Positions 5,672 through 13,173 of a DNA stretch of 20,890 nucleotides are shown here, piece after piece. The notes beneath the pieces were generated by a model that saw nothing but the letters and a program-made list of their open reading frames with translations, was not told where the DNA came from and searched no databases. This stretch comes from NIOZ-UU35 sp964344175 (lineage in GTDB: Bacteria; Chloroflexota; Anaerolineae; Anaerolineales; UBA11858), in NCBI GenBank assembly GCA_964344175.1, contig CAYFMI010000073.1, positions 1 to 20,890 of the forward strand, written 5' to 3'. Numbering within the stretch: the stretch's first letter is position 1; each line of letters begins with the position of its first letter. The position numbers and the translations under genes were made by a program.

Positions 5672-7795
5672 ATGACTGAAAATAAACTCCGTCAACGTTT
5701 AGAAGAACTCTCTAAAGAACTGCGCTACCATAATTATCAGTACCATGTACTCGATAGGCCCGTGATCAGCGATTATGAGTACGATCAGCTCTTGCTTGAG
5801 TTGCGCCAGATCGAAGAGCAGCACCCCGAATGGGTTGCCCCGGATTCGCCCACCCAGCGCGCTGGCGCACCGGTGGCAGAGAAGTTCGAGAAAGTGCAGC
5901 ACCCCGCGCCGATTCTCAGCCTGGGCAATGCTTTCGACGCCGACGGTGTCCGAGCCTGGCTGGAGCGGATTGCCAAAGTGAATGAACGGGTGTTGGAGGC
6001 TGATTTTGTCATCGAACCTAAACTCGACGGACTCAGCGTGGTGTTGCATTACCGGGATGGAATCTTTGTTCAGGGGGTGACGCGCGGCGATGGGGAGATT
6101 GGTGAAGACATCACCGAGAACTTGCGCACAATCAGGGCGCTGCCACTACTGATTCCTGTGACCCCCACCCCCACCCCCTCCCCCGATTTCGATGGAGGGG
6201 ATACCCAAAGGGTCGGGGAGGAAGTTCCAACGAATTTCGTCGTGCGCGGCGAAGTCTTCATCCGCCTCTCTGATTTCGAAGCGCTTAACAAAAAGCTGGC
6301 AGCTGCCGGAGAAAAAACCTATGTTAACCCGCGCAACACGGCTGCCGGGGCCTTGCGCAATCTCGACCCCACCGTGACCGCCAATCGCCCGCTAACGTTG
6401 CTCATTTACCAAATTGTGGCTTGGGAAAATACCCTCACCCCTAACGCCCCTCTCCCAATGGGAGAGGGGCCGGGGGTGAAGGCGAAACCTTCAACGCAAT
6501 CTGATACCATTGCCTATCTGCGCGCCCTCGGTTTCCCCGTCCCTCAAAGCATTCACTGCCAAAGTATCGAAGAAGCTATTGCCATTCACAGCCAATGGCA
6601 CGAAAAACGCGCCAGCCTCGATTATGAGATCGACGGCATGGTCATCAAAATCAACGACCAGCAACTCTTCAACGATCTTGGCATTGTCGGTAAAGACCCG
6701 CGCGGTGCGGTTGCTTTTAAGTTCCCGGCGCAGGAAGTCACCACCCAACTGCTTGATATTGGCGTGAATGTCGGGCGCACCGGTGTGCTGACCCCCTACG
6801 CCATGCTCGATCCCATCGAAGTCGGCGGAGTGGTGGTCAGGCAGGCTACCCTGCATAATTTTGATTTCATCTTCGAGAAAGACATTCGTATCGGTGACCG
6901 CGTGCGGATTAAGCGCGCCGGGGATGTCATTCCCTACGTCATTGGCCCCGTAGAAGCTGCCCGCAGCGGCGATGAGTGGCCTTATACACCGCCCGAAACC
7001 TGCCCCGATTGCGACCAGCCGGTGGAACGCATCGAGGGCGAAGTGGCCTGGTATTGCGTCAACGCCGCCTGCCCTGCGCAACTCATCCGCAACGTGGAGC
7101 ATTTTGTCTCGCGCGGGGCGATGGATATTGTTGGGATGGGGATCAAGATTGTGGAGCAGCTCGTGGCCGAAGGGATCATCGACGATGTGGCCGATCTTTA
7201 CACCCTGAGGCGGGAATCGCTCCTGGCTCTGGATGGGTTTGCCGAGAAGAAAGCTGACAACCTGCTCGAAGCGATTGCTGCCTCCAAAGACCAACCCCTG
7301 AGCCGTTTGCTGACTGCCCTGGGCGTGCGCGGCGTAGGGGAAGTTGTGGCCGCCGACCTGGCCGCGCACTATCGCAGCCTGGATGCCCTGGCGGCGACCT
7401 CCGTTGAAGAACTGGAAACCCTCGCAGGCATTGGCCCTAATATTGCCCAAGCCATTGTCGATTGGTTCGCGCGCCCCGCCAACCGCCATATTCTAGAGAA
7501 ATTGCACAGCGCGGGAATCTGGCCGATGGAGGCAGAACCGCGCCCAGGTATAGAATCAACGCAACCCCTGGCCGGTTTAACCTTCGTGGTTACCGGCACG
7601 CTCGCCGGATTCACGCGTCAAGAAATAAAAGAATTTATCCAATCACAGGGGGGCAAGGTCAGCAGTTCGGTGAGTAAGAAAACCGACTATCTCGTCGCCG
7701 GAGAGAAGGCCGGGTCCAAACTGACGAAAGCGCAAGAACTGGGTGTGTCGGTTATTGATGAGGACGCGTTGCGCCGCCTGGCATCAGATTCTTAA
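5672..7795 (+). CDS. ligA: NAD-dependent DNA ligase LigA with two extra loops
   Basis: A 707-residue enzyme sealing nicks in duplex DNA with NAD as adenylate donor, essential for Okazaki-fragment joining and repair. Domain Ia comes first (YHNYQYHVLDRPVISDYEYD). The adenylation domain follows, with catalytic Lys117 in KLDG and the RGEVF motif, then the OB fold, a zinc finger with Cys444, Cys447, Cys462 and Cys467, helix-hairpin-helix repeats, and a C-terminal BRCT domain (LAGLTFVVTGTLAGFTRQEI). All key motifs are intact. The protein is about 35 residues longer than typical LigA (around 670). The excess sits in two low-complexity inserts, residues about 163-184 (VTPTPTPSPDF...) and 254-271 (TLTPNAPLPMGEG...), encoded by palindromic C-rich/G-rich elements. 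ATG 5672 was chosen over an upstream TTG because AGGGA (5661-5665) precedes it. Confidence 0.96.
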   Translation: MTENKLRQRLEELSKELRYHNYQYHVLDRPVISDYEYDQLLLELRQIEEQHPEWVAPDSPTQRAGAPVAEKFEKVQHPAPILSLGNAFDADGVRAWLERIAKVNERVLEADFVIEPKLDGLSVVLHYRDGIFVQGVTRGDGEIGEDITENLRTIRALPLLIPVTPTPTPSPDFDGGDTQRVGEEVPTNFVVRGEVFIRLSDFEALNKKLAAAGEKTYVNPRNTAAGALRNLDPTVTANRPLTLLIYQIVAWENTLTPNAPLPMGEGPGVKAKPSTQSDTIAYLRALGFPVPQSIHCQSIEEAIAIHSQWHEKRASLDYEIDGMVIKINDQQLFNDLGIVGKDPRGAVAFKFPAQEVTTQLLDIGVNVGRTGVLTPYAMLDPIEVGGVVVRQATLHNFDFIFEKDIRIGDRVRIKRAGDVIPYVIGPVEAARSGDEWPYTPPETCPDCDQPVERIEGEVAWYCVNAACPAQLIRNVEHFVSRGAMDIVGMGIKIVEQLVAEGIIDDVADLYTLRRESLLALDGFAEKKADNLLEAIAASKDQPLSRLLTALGVRGVGEVVAADLAAHYRSLDALAATSVEELETLAGIGPNIAQAIVDWFARPANRHILEKLHSAGIWPMEAEPRPGIESTQPLAGLTFVVTGTLAGFTRQEIKEFIQSQGGKVSSSVSKKTDYLVAGEKAGSKLTKAQELGVSVIDEDALRRLASDS
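6158..6222. repeat. Palindromic element 1 inserted in frame in ligA (with G4 motif)
   Basis: A C-rich left half (C5-A-C5-A-C5-T-C5 at 6162-6184) faces a G-rich right half. CCCCTCC (6175-6181) pairs with GGAGGGG (6194-6200). Alternatively the CCTCCCCCGA region (6177-6186) pairs with TCGGGGAGG (6213-6221) with one bulge, around a small ACCC-AAA-GGGT hairpin (6203-6213). It encodes the TPTPTPSP stretch that normal LigA proteins lack and keeps the frame. Confidence 0.6.
6431..6482. repeat. Palindromic element 2 inserted in frame in ligA
   Basis: A perfect 11-bp stem GCCCCTCTCCC (6446-6456)/GGGAGAGGGGC (6460-6470) with an AAT loop is flanked by outer arms CCTCACCCC (from 6433) and GGGGGTGAAGG (to 6482), which pair imperfectly. 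The form (CCCTCACCC...CCTCTCCC-loop-GGGAGAGG...GGGTGA) resembles palindromic repeats commonly met between genes in many bacterial genomes. Here it is read in frame as TLTPNAPLPMGEGPGVKA, between the adenylation domain core and the following ALGFPVP segment. Confidence 0.65.
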
Positions 7796-7824
7796 TTGAC
7801 AGTTCCCCGACAATGGACTACACT
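7796..7824 (+). promoter_or_regulatory. Sigma70-type promoter of the alpha-oxoamine synthase gene
   Basis: TTGACA (7796-7801), a 17-nt spacer, then TACACT (7819-7824). The -35 begins at the base right after the ligA stop codon (7793-7795). The start of transcription would be near 7831, giving a leader of about 37 nt. Confidence 0.75.
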
Positions 7825-7867
7825 ACCGAGACAATTTTATTCTGTCTGCAATTATCAGGAGTGTAGT

Positions 7868-9076
7868 ATGGATCTTTTGAAGAGCAACGATACCGTCGCT
7901 CGCCGGGTTGCCGCGATGGTAGAGCGCGTTGGCGGCATGCAGGCCAACGATGAGTATTACTACAATATGCCGGTCACCGAGTTACGGGGTGGATCGAAGG
8001 TCATGGTCGATGGCCGCGAGATGGGCATGTACGCATCTTATAGTTATTTAGGATTGGTAGGACATCCCCGCATCAACAAAGCCGCTCAGGATGCGGTTGC
8101 AAAATATGGCACTGGAACCCACGGTGTGCGCACTCTGGCCGGGACTCTCGACCTGCACCGCGAGTTAGAAGACACCATCGCCGAGTTTAAGCAAGCCGAG
8201 GCCGCGGTGACGTATACTTCGGGATACGTCACTAATCTGACCGCGGTTTCCACTCTGGTGGGGCGCGGTGATTATGTCTTTTCGGACAAGCTCAATCACG
8301 CCAGCATTGTCGATGGATGCCTGATGTCGGGCGCAAAATTCCGCCGATTCAAGCATAATGATATGGATAGCCTGGAGCGTATGGTCGCCGAAGCTCCGGC
8401 AGAAGCGTCCAAGCTGGTCGTGGCCGATGCAGTCTTCAGTATGGACGGCGACATCATTGACCTGCCGCGCATGGTTGAGATCTGCCAGAAATACGACGCC
8501 TGGCTGATGATGGATGAGGCTCACTCTGTGGGCGTTTTAGGAGAGACAGGCCGCGGTATCGAAGAGCATTTTGATATGTGGGGCACGGTTGACATCAAGA
8601 TGGGCACGCTCAGCAAAACCATCCCCTCGGTAGGGGGGTATGTAGCGGGCAAGAAAGATCTGATAACCTACCTGCGCCATGCCAGCCGGGCTTATATTTT
8701 CTCGGCGGCTTTGCCGCCTGCTCAGGCCGCCGCAGCCAGAGAAGCCTTCAGAGTAATTCTAGATGAACCCTGGCGAGTAGAAAAACTCAATGCCAATACA
8801 CAGCAATTCATTGGCGGTTTGAAGTCACGCGGCTTCGATACCATGCTCACCGAAACGGCCATTGTGCCGGTGCTGTGCGGCGCCGATGAAGTTGCCTACG
8901 CCGTCACCCGCCATGCCCAGAAGAACAATCTCTTTGTGTTGCCGGTGGTTTCGCCGGCGGTGCCGGTTGGGTTGGCGCGCTTACGCGCAACGGTGTTGGC
9001 CTCTCATGAAGAAGAAGATATCGAATACGCCATGGATGTGATTGCCGAAGCTGGCAAAGAGATCGGCATTATTTGA
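7868..9076 (+). CDS. PLP-dependent alpha-oxoamine synthase family (KBL/BioF/SPT-like)
   Basis: A 402-residue fold-type I PLP enzyme that would condense an amino acid with an acyl thioester, with loss of CO2. Family marks are YASYSYLGLVGHPRI, GTGTHGVRTLAGT, DKLNHASIVDG, DEAHSVGVLGETGRG, and the Schiff-base lysine Lys250 in GTLSKTIPSVGGY. Length fits the family (about 390-400). The lysine motif differs from the more usual TLGKALG (Kbl/BioF) and TFTKSFG (SPT) forms. No threonine dehydrogenase (tdh), biotin genes or acyl carrier protein lie nearby. So 2-amino-3-ketobutyrate CoA ligase, 8-amino-7-oxononanoate synthase, serine palmitoyltransferase and other acyl-amino-ketone synthases all remain possible. 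ATG 7868 follows AGGAG (7857-7861) by six bases; the frame upstream is the promoter. It is a single-gene unit. Confidence 0.85.
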   Translation: MDLLKSNDTVARRVAAMVERVGGMQANDEYYYNMPVTELRGGSKVMVDGREMGMYASYSYLGLVGHPRINKAAQDAVAKYGTGTHGVRTLAGTLDLHRELEDTIAEFKQAEAAVTYTSGYVTNLTAVSTLVGRGDYVFSDKLNHASIVDGCLMSGAKFRRFKHNDMDSLERMVAEAPAEASKLVVADAVFSMDGDIIDLPRMVEICQKYDAWLMMDEAHSVGVLGETGRGIEEHFDMWGTVDIKMGTLSKTIPSVGGYVAGKKDLITYLRHASRAYIFSAALPPAQAAAAREAFRVILDEPWRVEKLNANTQQFIGGLKSRGFDTMLTETAIVPVLCGADEVAYAVTRHAQKNNLFVLPVVSPAVPVGLARLRATVLASHEEEDIEYAMDVIAEAGKEIGII

Positions 9077-9097
9077 TCTTTGAAAACGAGACGTTCG

Positions 9098-9137
9098 AAC
9101 GTTCCAGCGTTGTAACGTTTCACGTTGGAACGTTTTT
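9098..9137 (+). terminator. Terminator-like hairpin just before the RlmI-like gene
   Basis: AACGTTCCAGCGT (9098-9110) pairs with ACGTTGGAACGTT (9122-9134), 13 bp with one G-U, around an 11-nt loop, and runs into TTTTT (9133-9137). AACGTT occurs again in the loop, and a perfect 12-nt palindrome ACGTTCGAACGT (9091-9102) overlaps the left arm, so a competing fold is possible. The next start codon is only six bases after the T-run. Confidence 0.7.
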
Positions 9138-9143
9138 GTTTCT

Positions 9144-10328
9144 ATGAATAAAATTATTCTAAAACCTGGGCGAGAAAAAGCCCTCCTCCGCCGCCATCCG
9201 TGGGTTTTTTCGGGCGCAATTGCCCACTTAAAGGGAGCGCCTGAGATGGGCGAAACGGTGGAAGTTCTCGATCATCAGGGGAGATTCCTGGCCCGCGGGG
9301 CATACTCACCCCAGTCGCAGATTCGCGCCCGTGTGTGGGGGTGGGAAGAGGACGAGAAGGTGGATGCTGCTTTTCTAGCGCGTCGCCTGGAAGATGCACT
9401 TGCAATGCGAGCAGATAGCAGGTGGCCGACCACCGCCCTCCGTCTTGTCCACGCCGAATCTGACCGCATCCCCGGCCTGATTGTTGATCGTTACGCCGAC
9501 ACGCTGGTCATGCAGATACTCAGCGCTGGGGCAGAACATTGGCGCGAAACCCTGGCCGATTTGCTGCTCGAAATCACCGCTGTCAAGCGTATCTATGAAC
9601 GCTCCGATGTGGACGTGCGCAAGTTAGAAGGGCTGGCAAAGCGGGTTGGCCCGCTGCGGGGGAATGAACCCCCAGAGCGCATCCAGATTGAAGAGAACGG
9701 CCTAAAATTTTTTGTGGATGTGCGCCGCGGTCATAAGACCGGCTTTTATCTCGATCAGCATATCAACCGGGGTCGGGTGCAAGACTTGGCCGCCGGGCGC
9801 GAAGTCCTGGACTGTTTTAGCTATAGCGGGGGCTTTGCCCTCAATGCCCTGGCCGGGGGGGCGGCGCATGTCACGGCGCTGGATGCTTCGGCAGATGCGC
9901 TGGCGTTGGCCGATGAAAATCGCGCTCTCAATGGACTGCCCGCCGAAAATGTCATCTGGCAGCAAGGGGATGTATTTCAAGAACTACGCAAATACCGCGA
10001 TCGGGGACGCACGTTCGATATGATTGTGCTTGATCCACCGAAGTTTGCCCATACCGCATCGCAAGCTCAAAAAGCAGCCCGCGGCTACAAAGATATAAAT
10101 TTGCTGGCTTTTAAGCTGTTGCGCCCCGGCGGAATCCTGGCGACCTTTTCGTGTTCGGGTGGCATCGGTGCGGAACTTTTCCAGAAGATTGTCGCCGGGG
10201 CAGCTTTGGATGCAGGTATCCATGCCCGGATGGTGGAACAACTTCACCAGAGTCCCGATCACCCCATTGCATTATCTTTCCCAGAAGGCGCTTATCTAAA
10301 GGGATTTATCATCCGCACTGACATTTGA
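9144..10328 (+). CDS. RlmI-like 23S rRNA m5C methyltransferase (class I SAM)
   Basis: A 394-residue protein matching the RlmI/YccW family in length and layout. An N-terminal PUA-type RNA-binding domain (ILKPGREKALLRRHPWVFSGAI) and a linker domain precede a Rossmann methyltransferase. Visible motifs are motif I (VLDCFSYSGGFALNAL), the acidic strand end TALDAS, DPPKFAH (motif IV) and the cysteine-bearing TFSCSGGI (motif VI region). E. coli RlmI makes m5C1962 in 23S rRNA; the exact base here is inferred. ATG 9144 fits the family N-terminus but has no visible Shine-Dalgarno. The bases before it are the T-run of a hairpin, so expression may depend on readthrough or an unusual leader. Confidence 0.88.
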   Translation: MNKIILKPGREKALLRRHPWVFSGAIAHLKGAPEMGETVEVLDHQGRFLARGAYSPQSQIRARVWGWEEDEKVDAAFLARRLEDALAMRADSRWPTTALRLVHAESDRIPGLIVDRYADTLVMQILSAGAEHWRETLADLLLEITAVKRIYERSDVDVRKLEGLAKRVGPLRGNEPPERIQIEENGLKFFVDVRRGHKTGFYLDQHINRGRVQDLAAGREVLDCFSYSGGFALNALAGGAAHVTALDASADALALADENRALNGLPAENVIWQQGDVFQELRKYRDRGRTFDMIVLDPPKFAHTASQAQKAARGYKDINLLAFKLLRPGGILATFSCSGGIGAELFQKIVAGAALDAGIHARMVEQLHQSPDHPIALSFPEGAYLKGFIIRTDI

Positions 10329-10335
10329 TATGCAA

Positions 10336-10360
10336 GATTATACCCACAGTTGATATAATC
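10336..10360 (+). promoter_or_regulatory. Extended -10 promoter inside a dyad, upstream of the membrane kinase
   Basis: TATAAT (10354-10359) with TG one base upstream (10351-10352) forms an extended -10. The -35 is poor (TGCAAG at 10331-10336). A perfect 7-bp dyad GATTATA (10336-10342)/TATAATC (10354-10360) includes the -10, so a repressor could occlude it. The leader would be about 39 nt. Confidence 0.5.
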
Positions 10361-10404
10361 ATGACGTAGATTTCTAAACGAGTACCGCCGCGAACTAACT
10401 CTTT

Positions 10405-12663
10405 ATGAACCTGGATACAACAATTATCCTTCAAAGCAGCAGCTTAATTATTTATATTGCTCTGATGAGTGTTGTCCTTTGGAAGCGCGGCTTGCAAGGG
10501 GAATATGCGCGTGGTGTTCTGCTGTTCTTGTTGGTTAGTCTGTTGATCGGGGTGGGGAATTTACTCCCGAAGGTAGATTTAATCCAACCGATGGCGTTTG
10601 GGGACGATGAGAATTTTGCGGTGTATGGCATCTTCTTGTGCAGCGTAATCCTGCGCCATTTGAGCGCGGCCTTGACACGGCGCACGCGCCAGGCCTGGCG
10701 GTGGAGTATAGTTGGTGTGGTTTGGCTGTTACTCACAGTGGGGATGAACTTTGTCCCTACGAGTGCGGATGGCTTGATTGTTATTGGGGTCGGTGCAGTA
10801 TACTCGAATGATCTTATTTTTGCCGCGCTGGTATTGGGTTGGACGATATTCACCCTGAGTACGGTTGTGCTGGTCGTTCAGGGATACCAACACACCGATT
10901 TCCCAACCGTGCGCAATCGTCTTTTTTTGTGGGGCATGGCCCTGGGGATCCTGGGGGGTGGGAGTGTACTTTCATTTTTACGCTATGAAAGTATTGACCT
11001 GATCCTTAAAATCTTGGGGAGTTTTACAATAGCATATGTTGCTTTGTCCCCCCGGCTGCCCCATTTGGGGGTGGCCTTTCGGCGCGTGATTAATAGTGTC
11101 GTGCTTGTTACGCTGGAATTTGTTGTATACGGGGTTTGCTTTTTAGGCATGTATTCCTTGATGTTGCAATGGGATTGGATGACCCCCTGGGGTGCTGGTG
11201 CGTTGCTGGCGTTGCTGCTGATGATCTTTGTCAATCCGCTATTGCGTCAATGGCAGGCCTGGATCGATCGGCTGCTTTTTGGAGAAGAGCAAGATATCAA
11301 GGGAATTCTGCGGGAATACGGCCAGAAAATCAGCAATATTCTAGATTTAGAGCTGCTCTCGGTGGTGGCGGTAGACTTGGTGCGCGATGTACTGGGGGTA
11401 GACCGCGGCATGCTTTTATTAATTGAGTTCGAAGTGGGGGCTTCCGGCGAAAGACAGTATCGCATCCGGCAGGGGCGTAAACAGAGCGATTCATCGTTTG
11501 ATGGGTTGCTACCGGCAGAGAGTTCGATAGCAAAAGTATGGGATCAGGAGCGCCGGACACTGACCAAAGCTGAGATTGACATGCTGCCCCGTTACCAGGG
11601 GCTGGGGGAGAATACCCGTCAGTGGTTGTCGAAAATCAACATGGATGTATACGTCCCTATTCATACGCAAGATGAATGGGTGGGGCTGTTGGTCTTGGGG
11701 CCGAAATCATCGGGCGCTTCGTACTATGCAGAAGATATAGACCTGCTAGAGACGCTTGCCGGGCAGACTGCGGTAGCGCTGCAGAATGCCCGTCTGGTGG
11801 AAAGTTTGATGCGGGTCAATAAAGAATTTCGCCGGGCATATGGCGCCATGGAAGATGCCCATACCAAGCTGCAACGGATCGACCGCACCAAATCCGACTT
11901 TATCAGCATTGCCTCGCACGAGTTTCGCACCCCTCTGACCATCTTGAGTGGATACAGTCAGATGCTGATGGAAGCGCCCGATATTGTCAATAACCCCGAT
12001 TATGCAGATTTCCTTCACGGGATCTACGATGGGACTCGCCGTTTGCACGAAATTGTCGAGAGTATGCTCGAAGTCGCCAAAATTGATATGCAAGAGTTAG
12101 TTCTGCAATCGGAGGCTGTCGAACTAGATCCGGTGGTGCGCAAAGTTTGCCAGGGGCATGCGAAAGCCCTGAAAAGCCGCCAACTCAATTTAGAAATCGC
12201 CTCCGGGGTGGCCCGTTTGCCCGCGGTGCAGGGAGACGTAGACGCGTTGAAAAAAGTGTTCCACCACCTGCTGAGTAATGCCATCAAATATACACCCGAT
12301 GAAGGCACAATTGTGCTCTCTGGGCGGCAAGTGCCTAAAGGCGATCCCCACTATCCGGTTGGCGGTGTTGAGATCACCATCCAAGATACGGGCATCGGAA
12401 TTGATCCGCGCTACACCGATTTGATTTTTACCAAGTTTTATCAAACGGGTGATGTGGATTTGCATTCGTCAGGGAAGACCAAATTCAAGGGCGGCGGCCC
12501 GGGGTTGGGGTTAGCCATTGTGCGCGGCATTGTGCAGGCGCATGGCGGCAGGGTGTGGGTGGAAAGCCCCGGCTACGATGAAGAGAAAAATCCGGGGAGT
12601 TCATTCTTTGTCTTGTTGCCGTTTGCATCTCTTGCCGGAGATGATCTGATGCCACAGGCGTAA
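10405..12663 (+). CDS. Membrane sensor histidine kinase with GAF domain
   Basis: A 752-residue kinase. About nine hydrophobic segments fill residues 7-280 (approximately 7-26, 36-54, 70-90, 98-117, 137-159, 172-191, 198-214, 231-253, 261-279), followed by an amphipathic WQAWIDRLLFGEEQD linker. A GAF domain spans about 310-465. The dimerisation/phosphoacceptor domain follows, with His505 in SIASHEFRTPLT, then the HATPase domain with N-box Asn625 (LLSNAIKYT), DTGIGI and GGPGLGLAIVRG. All catalytic elements are present. It should sense a membrane or small-molecule cue and phosphorylate a response regulator. No regulator gene is adjacent, so the partner is elsewhere or among those at 17.3-20.9 kb. 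The start has no clear Shine-Dalgarno. Confidence 0.9.
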   Translation: MNLDTTIILQSSSLIIYIALMSVVLWKRGLQGEYARGVLLFLLVSLLIGVGNLLPKVDLIQPMAFGDDENFAVYGIFLCSVILRHLSAALTRRTRQAWRWSIVGVVWLLLTVGMNFVPTSADGLIVIGVGAVYSNDLIFAALVLGWTIFTLSTVVLVVQGYQHTDFPTVRNRLFLWGMALGILGGGSVLSFLRYESIDLILKILGSFTIAYVALSPRLPHLGVAFRRVINSVVLVTLEFVVYGVCFLGMYSLMLQWDWMTPWGAGALLALLLMIFVNPLLRQWQAWIDRLLFGEEQDIKGILREYGQKISNILDLELLSVVAVDLVRDVLGVDRGMLLLIEFEVGASGERQYRIRQGRKQSDSSFDGLLPAESSIAKVWDQERRTLTKAEIDMLPRYQGLGENTRQWLSKINMDVYVPIHTQDEWVGLLVLGPKSSGASYYAEDIDLLETLAGQTAVALQNARLVESLMRVNKEFRRAYGAMEDAHTKLQRIDRTKSDFISIASHEFRTPLTILSGYSQMLMEAPDIVNNPDYADFLHGIYDGTRRLHEIVESMLEVAKIDMQELVLQSEAVELDPVVRKVCQGHAKALKSRQLNLEIASGVARLPAVQGDVDALKKVFHHLLSNAIKYTPDEGTIVLSGRQVPKGDPHYPVGGVEITIQDTGIGIDPRYTDLIFTKFYQTGDVDLHSSGKTKFKGGGPGLGLAIVRGIVQAHGGRVWVESPGYDEEKNPGSSFFVLLPFASLAGDDLMPQA

Positions 12664-12671
12664 AAAATCGG

Positions 12672-12700
12672 TTGACAGCCCCACATAACCCCTGTATAAT
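12672..12700 (+). promoter_or_regulatory. Consensus sigma70 promoter of the rplU-rpmA-rpmE operon
   Basis: TTGACA (12672-12677), a 17-nt spacer, then TATAAT (12695-12700). Both hexamers match the consensus perfectly, as expected for a highly expressed ribosomal operon. The start of transcription would be at about 12707. Confidence 0.9.
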
Positions 12701-12706
12701 ATTGCG

Positions 12707-12847
12707 GCCCCAGAGGCTTTGCCCTGGGGCAAGTGTGTGTATAGTTTATAACCCTTAATTAGAAACCCCAAGCTTCCCCGCACCTCGGCGGTTTATATCC
12801 CACGGATTCGCGGAGCATGCGGCGTGAAGTGAAGGTTGGAGGTCGAA
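12707..12847 (+). promoter_or_regulatory. Structured 5' leader of the rplU operon
   Basis: The predicted transcript starts at a strong hairpin: GCCCCAG (12707-12713), bulged A, GGC-TTT-GCC, CTGGGGC (12724-12730). The right arm plus AAG (about 12726-12732) can instead pair with CTTCCCC (12773-12779), with one bulge. The leader is about 140 nt, long for a plain 5' UTR, and has no T-run. An autoregulatory L21 or L27 binding site is a reasonable inference, as ribosomal leaders of this kind exist in other bacteria, but no known leader family was recognised with certainty. Confidence 0.45.
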
Positions 12848-13162
12848 ATGTCCTACGCTATTTTTGAAAATGGCGGCAAGCAATACAAAGCCGTCCCCGG
12901 CAGCACTGTCGAAGTTGATCGCATGACCCATGAAGAGGGGATGGCGGTCGAATTCGACCAGGTGCTGCTGATTTCTGAAGAAGGAAATGTTCAGGTGGGC
13001 ACTCCCACAGTTGAGGGAGCCAAAGTCAAGGCTACTGTTGAAGAACATTTCAAAGCCAAAAAGATTATTGTCTTCAAGTACATTCCGCGTAAACGCTATC
13101 GCCGCACCCGTGGTCATCGTCAACAATATACGCGCTTGCGGATTGAAGAGATCGTAAAATAG
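12848..13162 (+). CDS. rplU: 50S ribosomal protein L21
   Basis: 104 residues, the standard length. The opening MSYAIFENGGKQYKAVPG is the L21 hallmark, and the C-terminal IIVFKYIPRKRYRRTRGHRQ is the basic rRNA-binding tail (the family usually reads KxRRRKxYRRxxGHRQ). L21 sits in the large subunit near 23S rRNA domains I and II. ATG 12848 follows a strong GGAGG (12838-12842) by five bases. It is the first gene of the rplU-rpmA-rpmE operon. Confidence 0.97.
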   Translation: MSYAIFENGGKQYKAVPGSTVEVDRMTHEEGMAVEFDQVLLISEEGNVQVGTPTVEGAKVKATVEEHFKAKKIIVFKYIPRKRYRRTRGHRQQYTRLRIEEIVK

Positions 13163-13173
13163 GGAGTTGAATC

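Noticed and set aside
5425..5673. 83-codon upstream extension of the flavoprotein frame
   Set aside because: It would cover the promoter and the divergent intergenic region, has no family similarity, and the Rossmann motif fits a start at 5424.
6491..7489. 332-codon open frame on the minus strand inside ligA
   Set aside because: It lies entirely opposite the zinc finger/HhH coding region of an intact ligA, has no recognisable domain, and long antisense frames are common under GC-rich codon use.
9098..9137. AACGTT repeats as a transcription-factor site cluster
   Set aside because: The stem and T-run explain most copies better as a terminator; a regulator site was not supported on its own.
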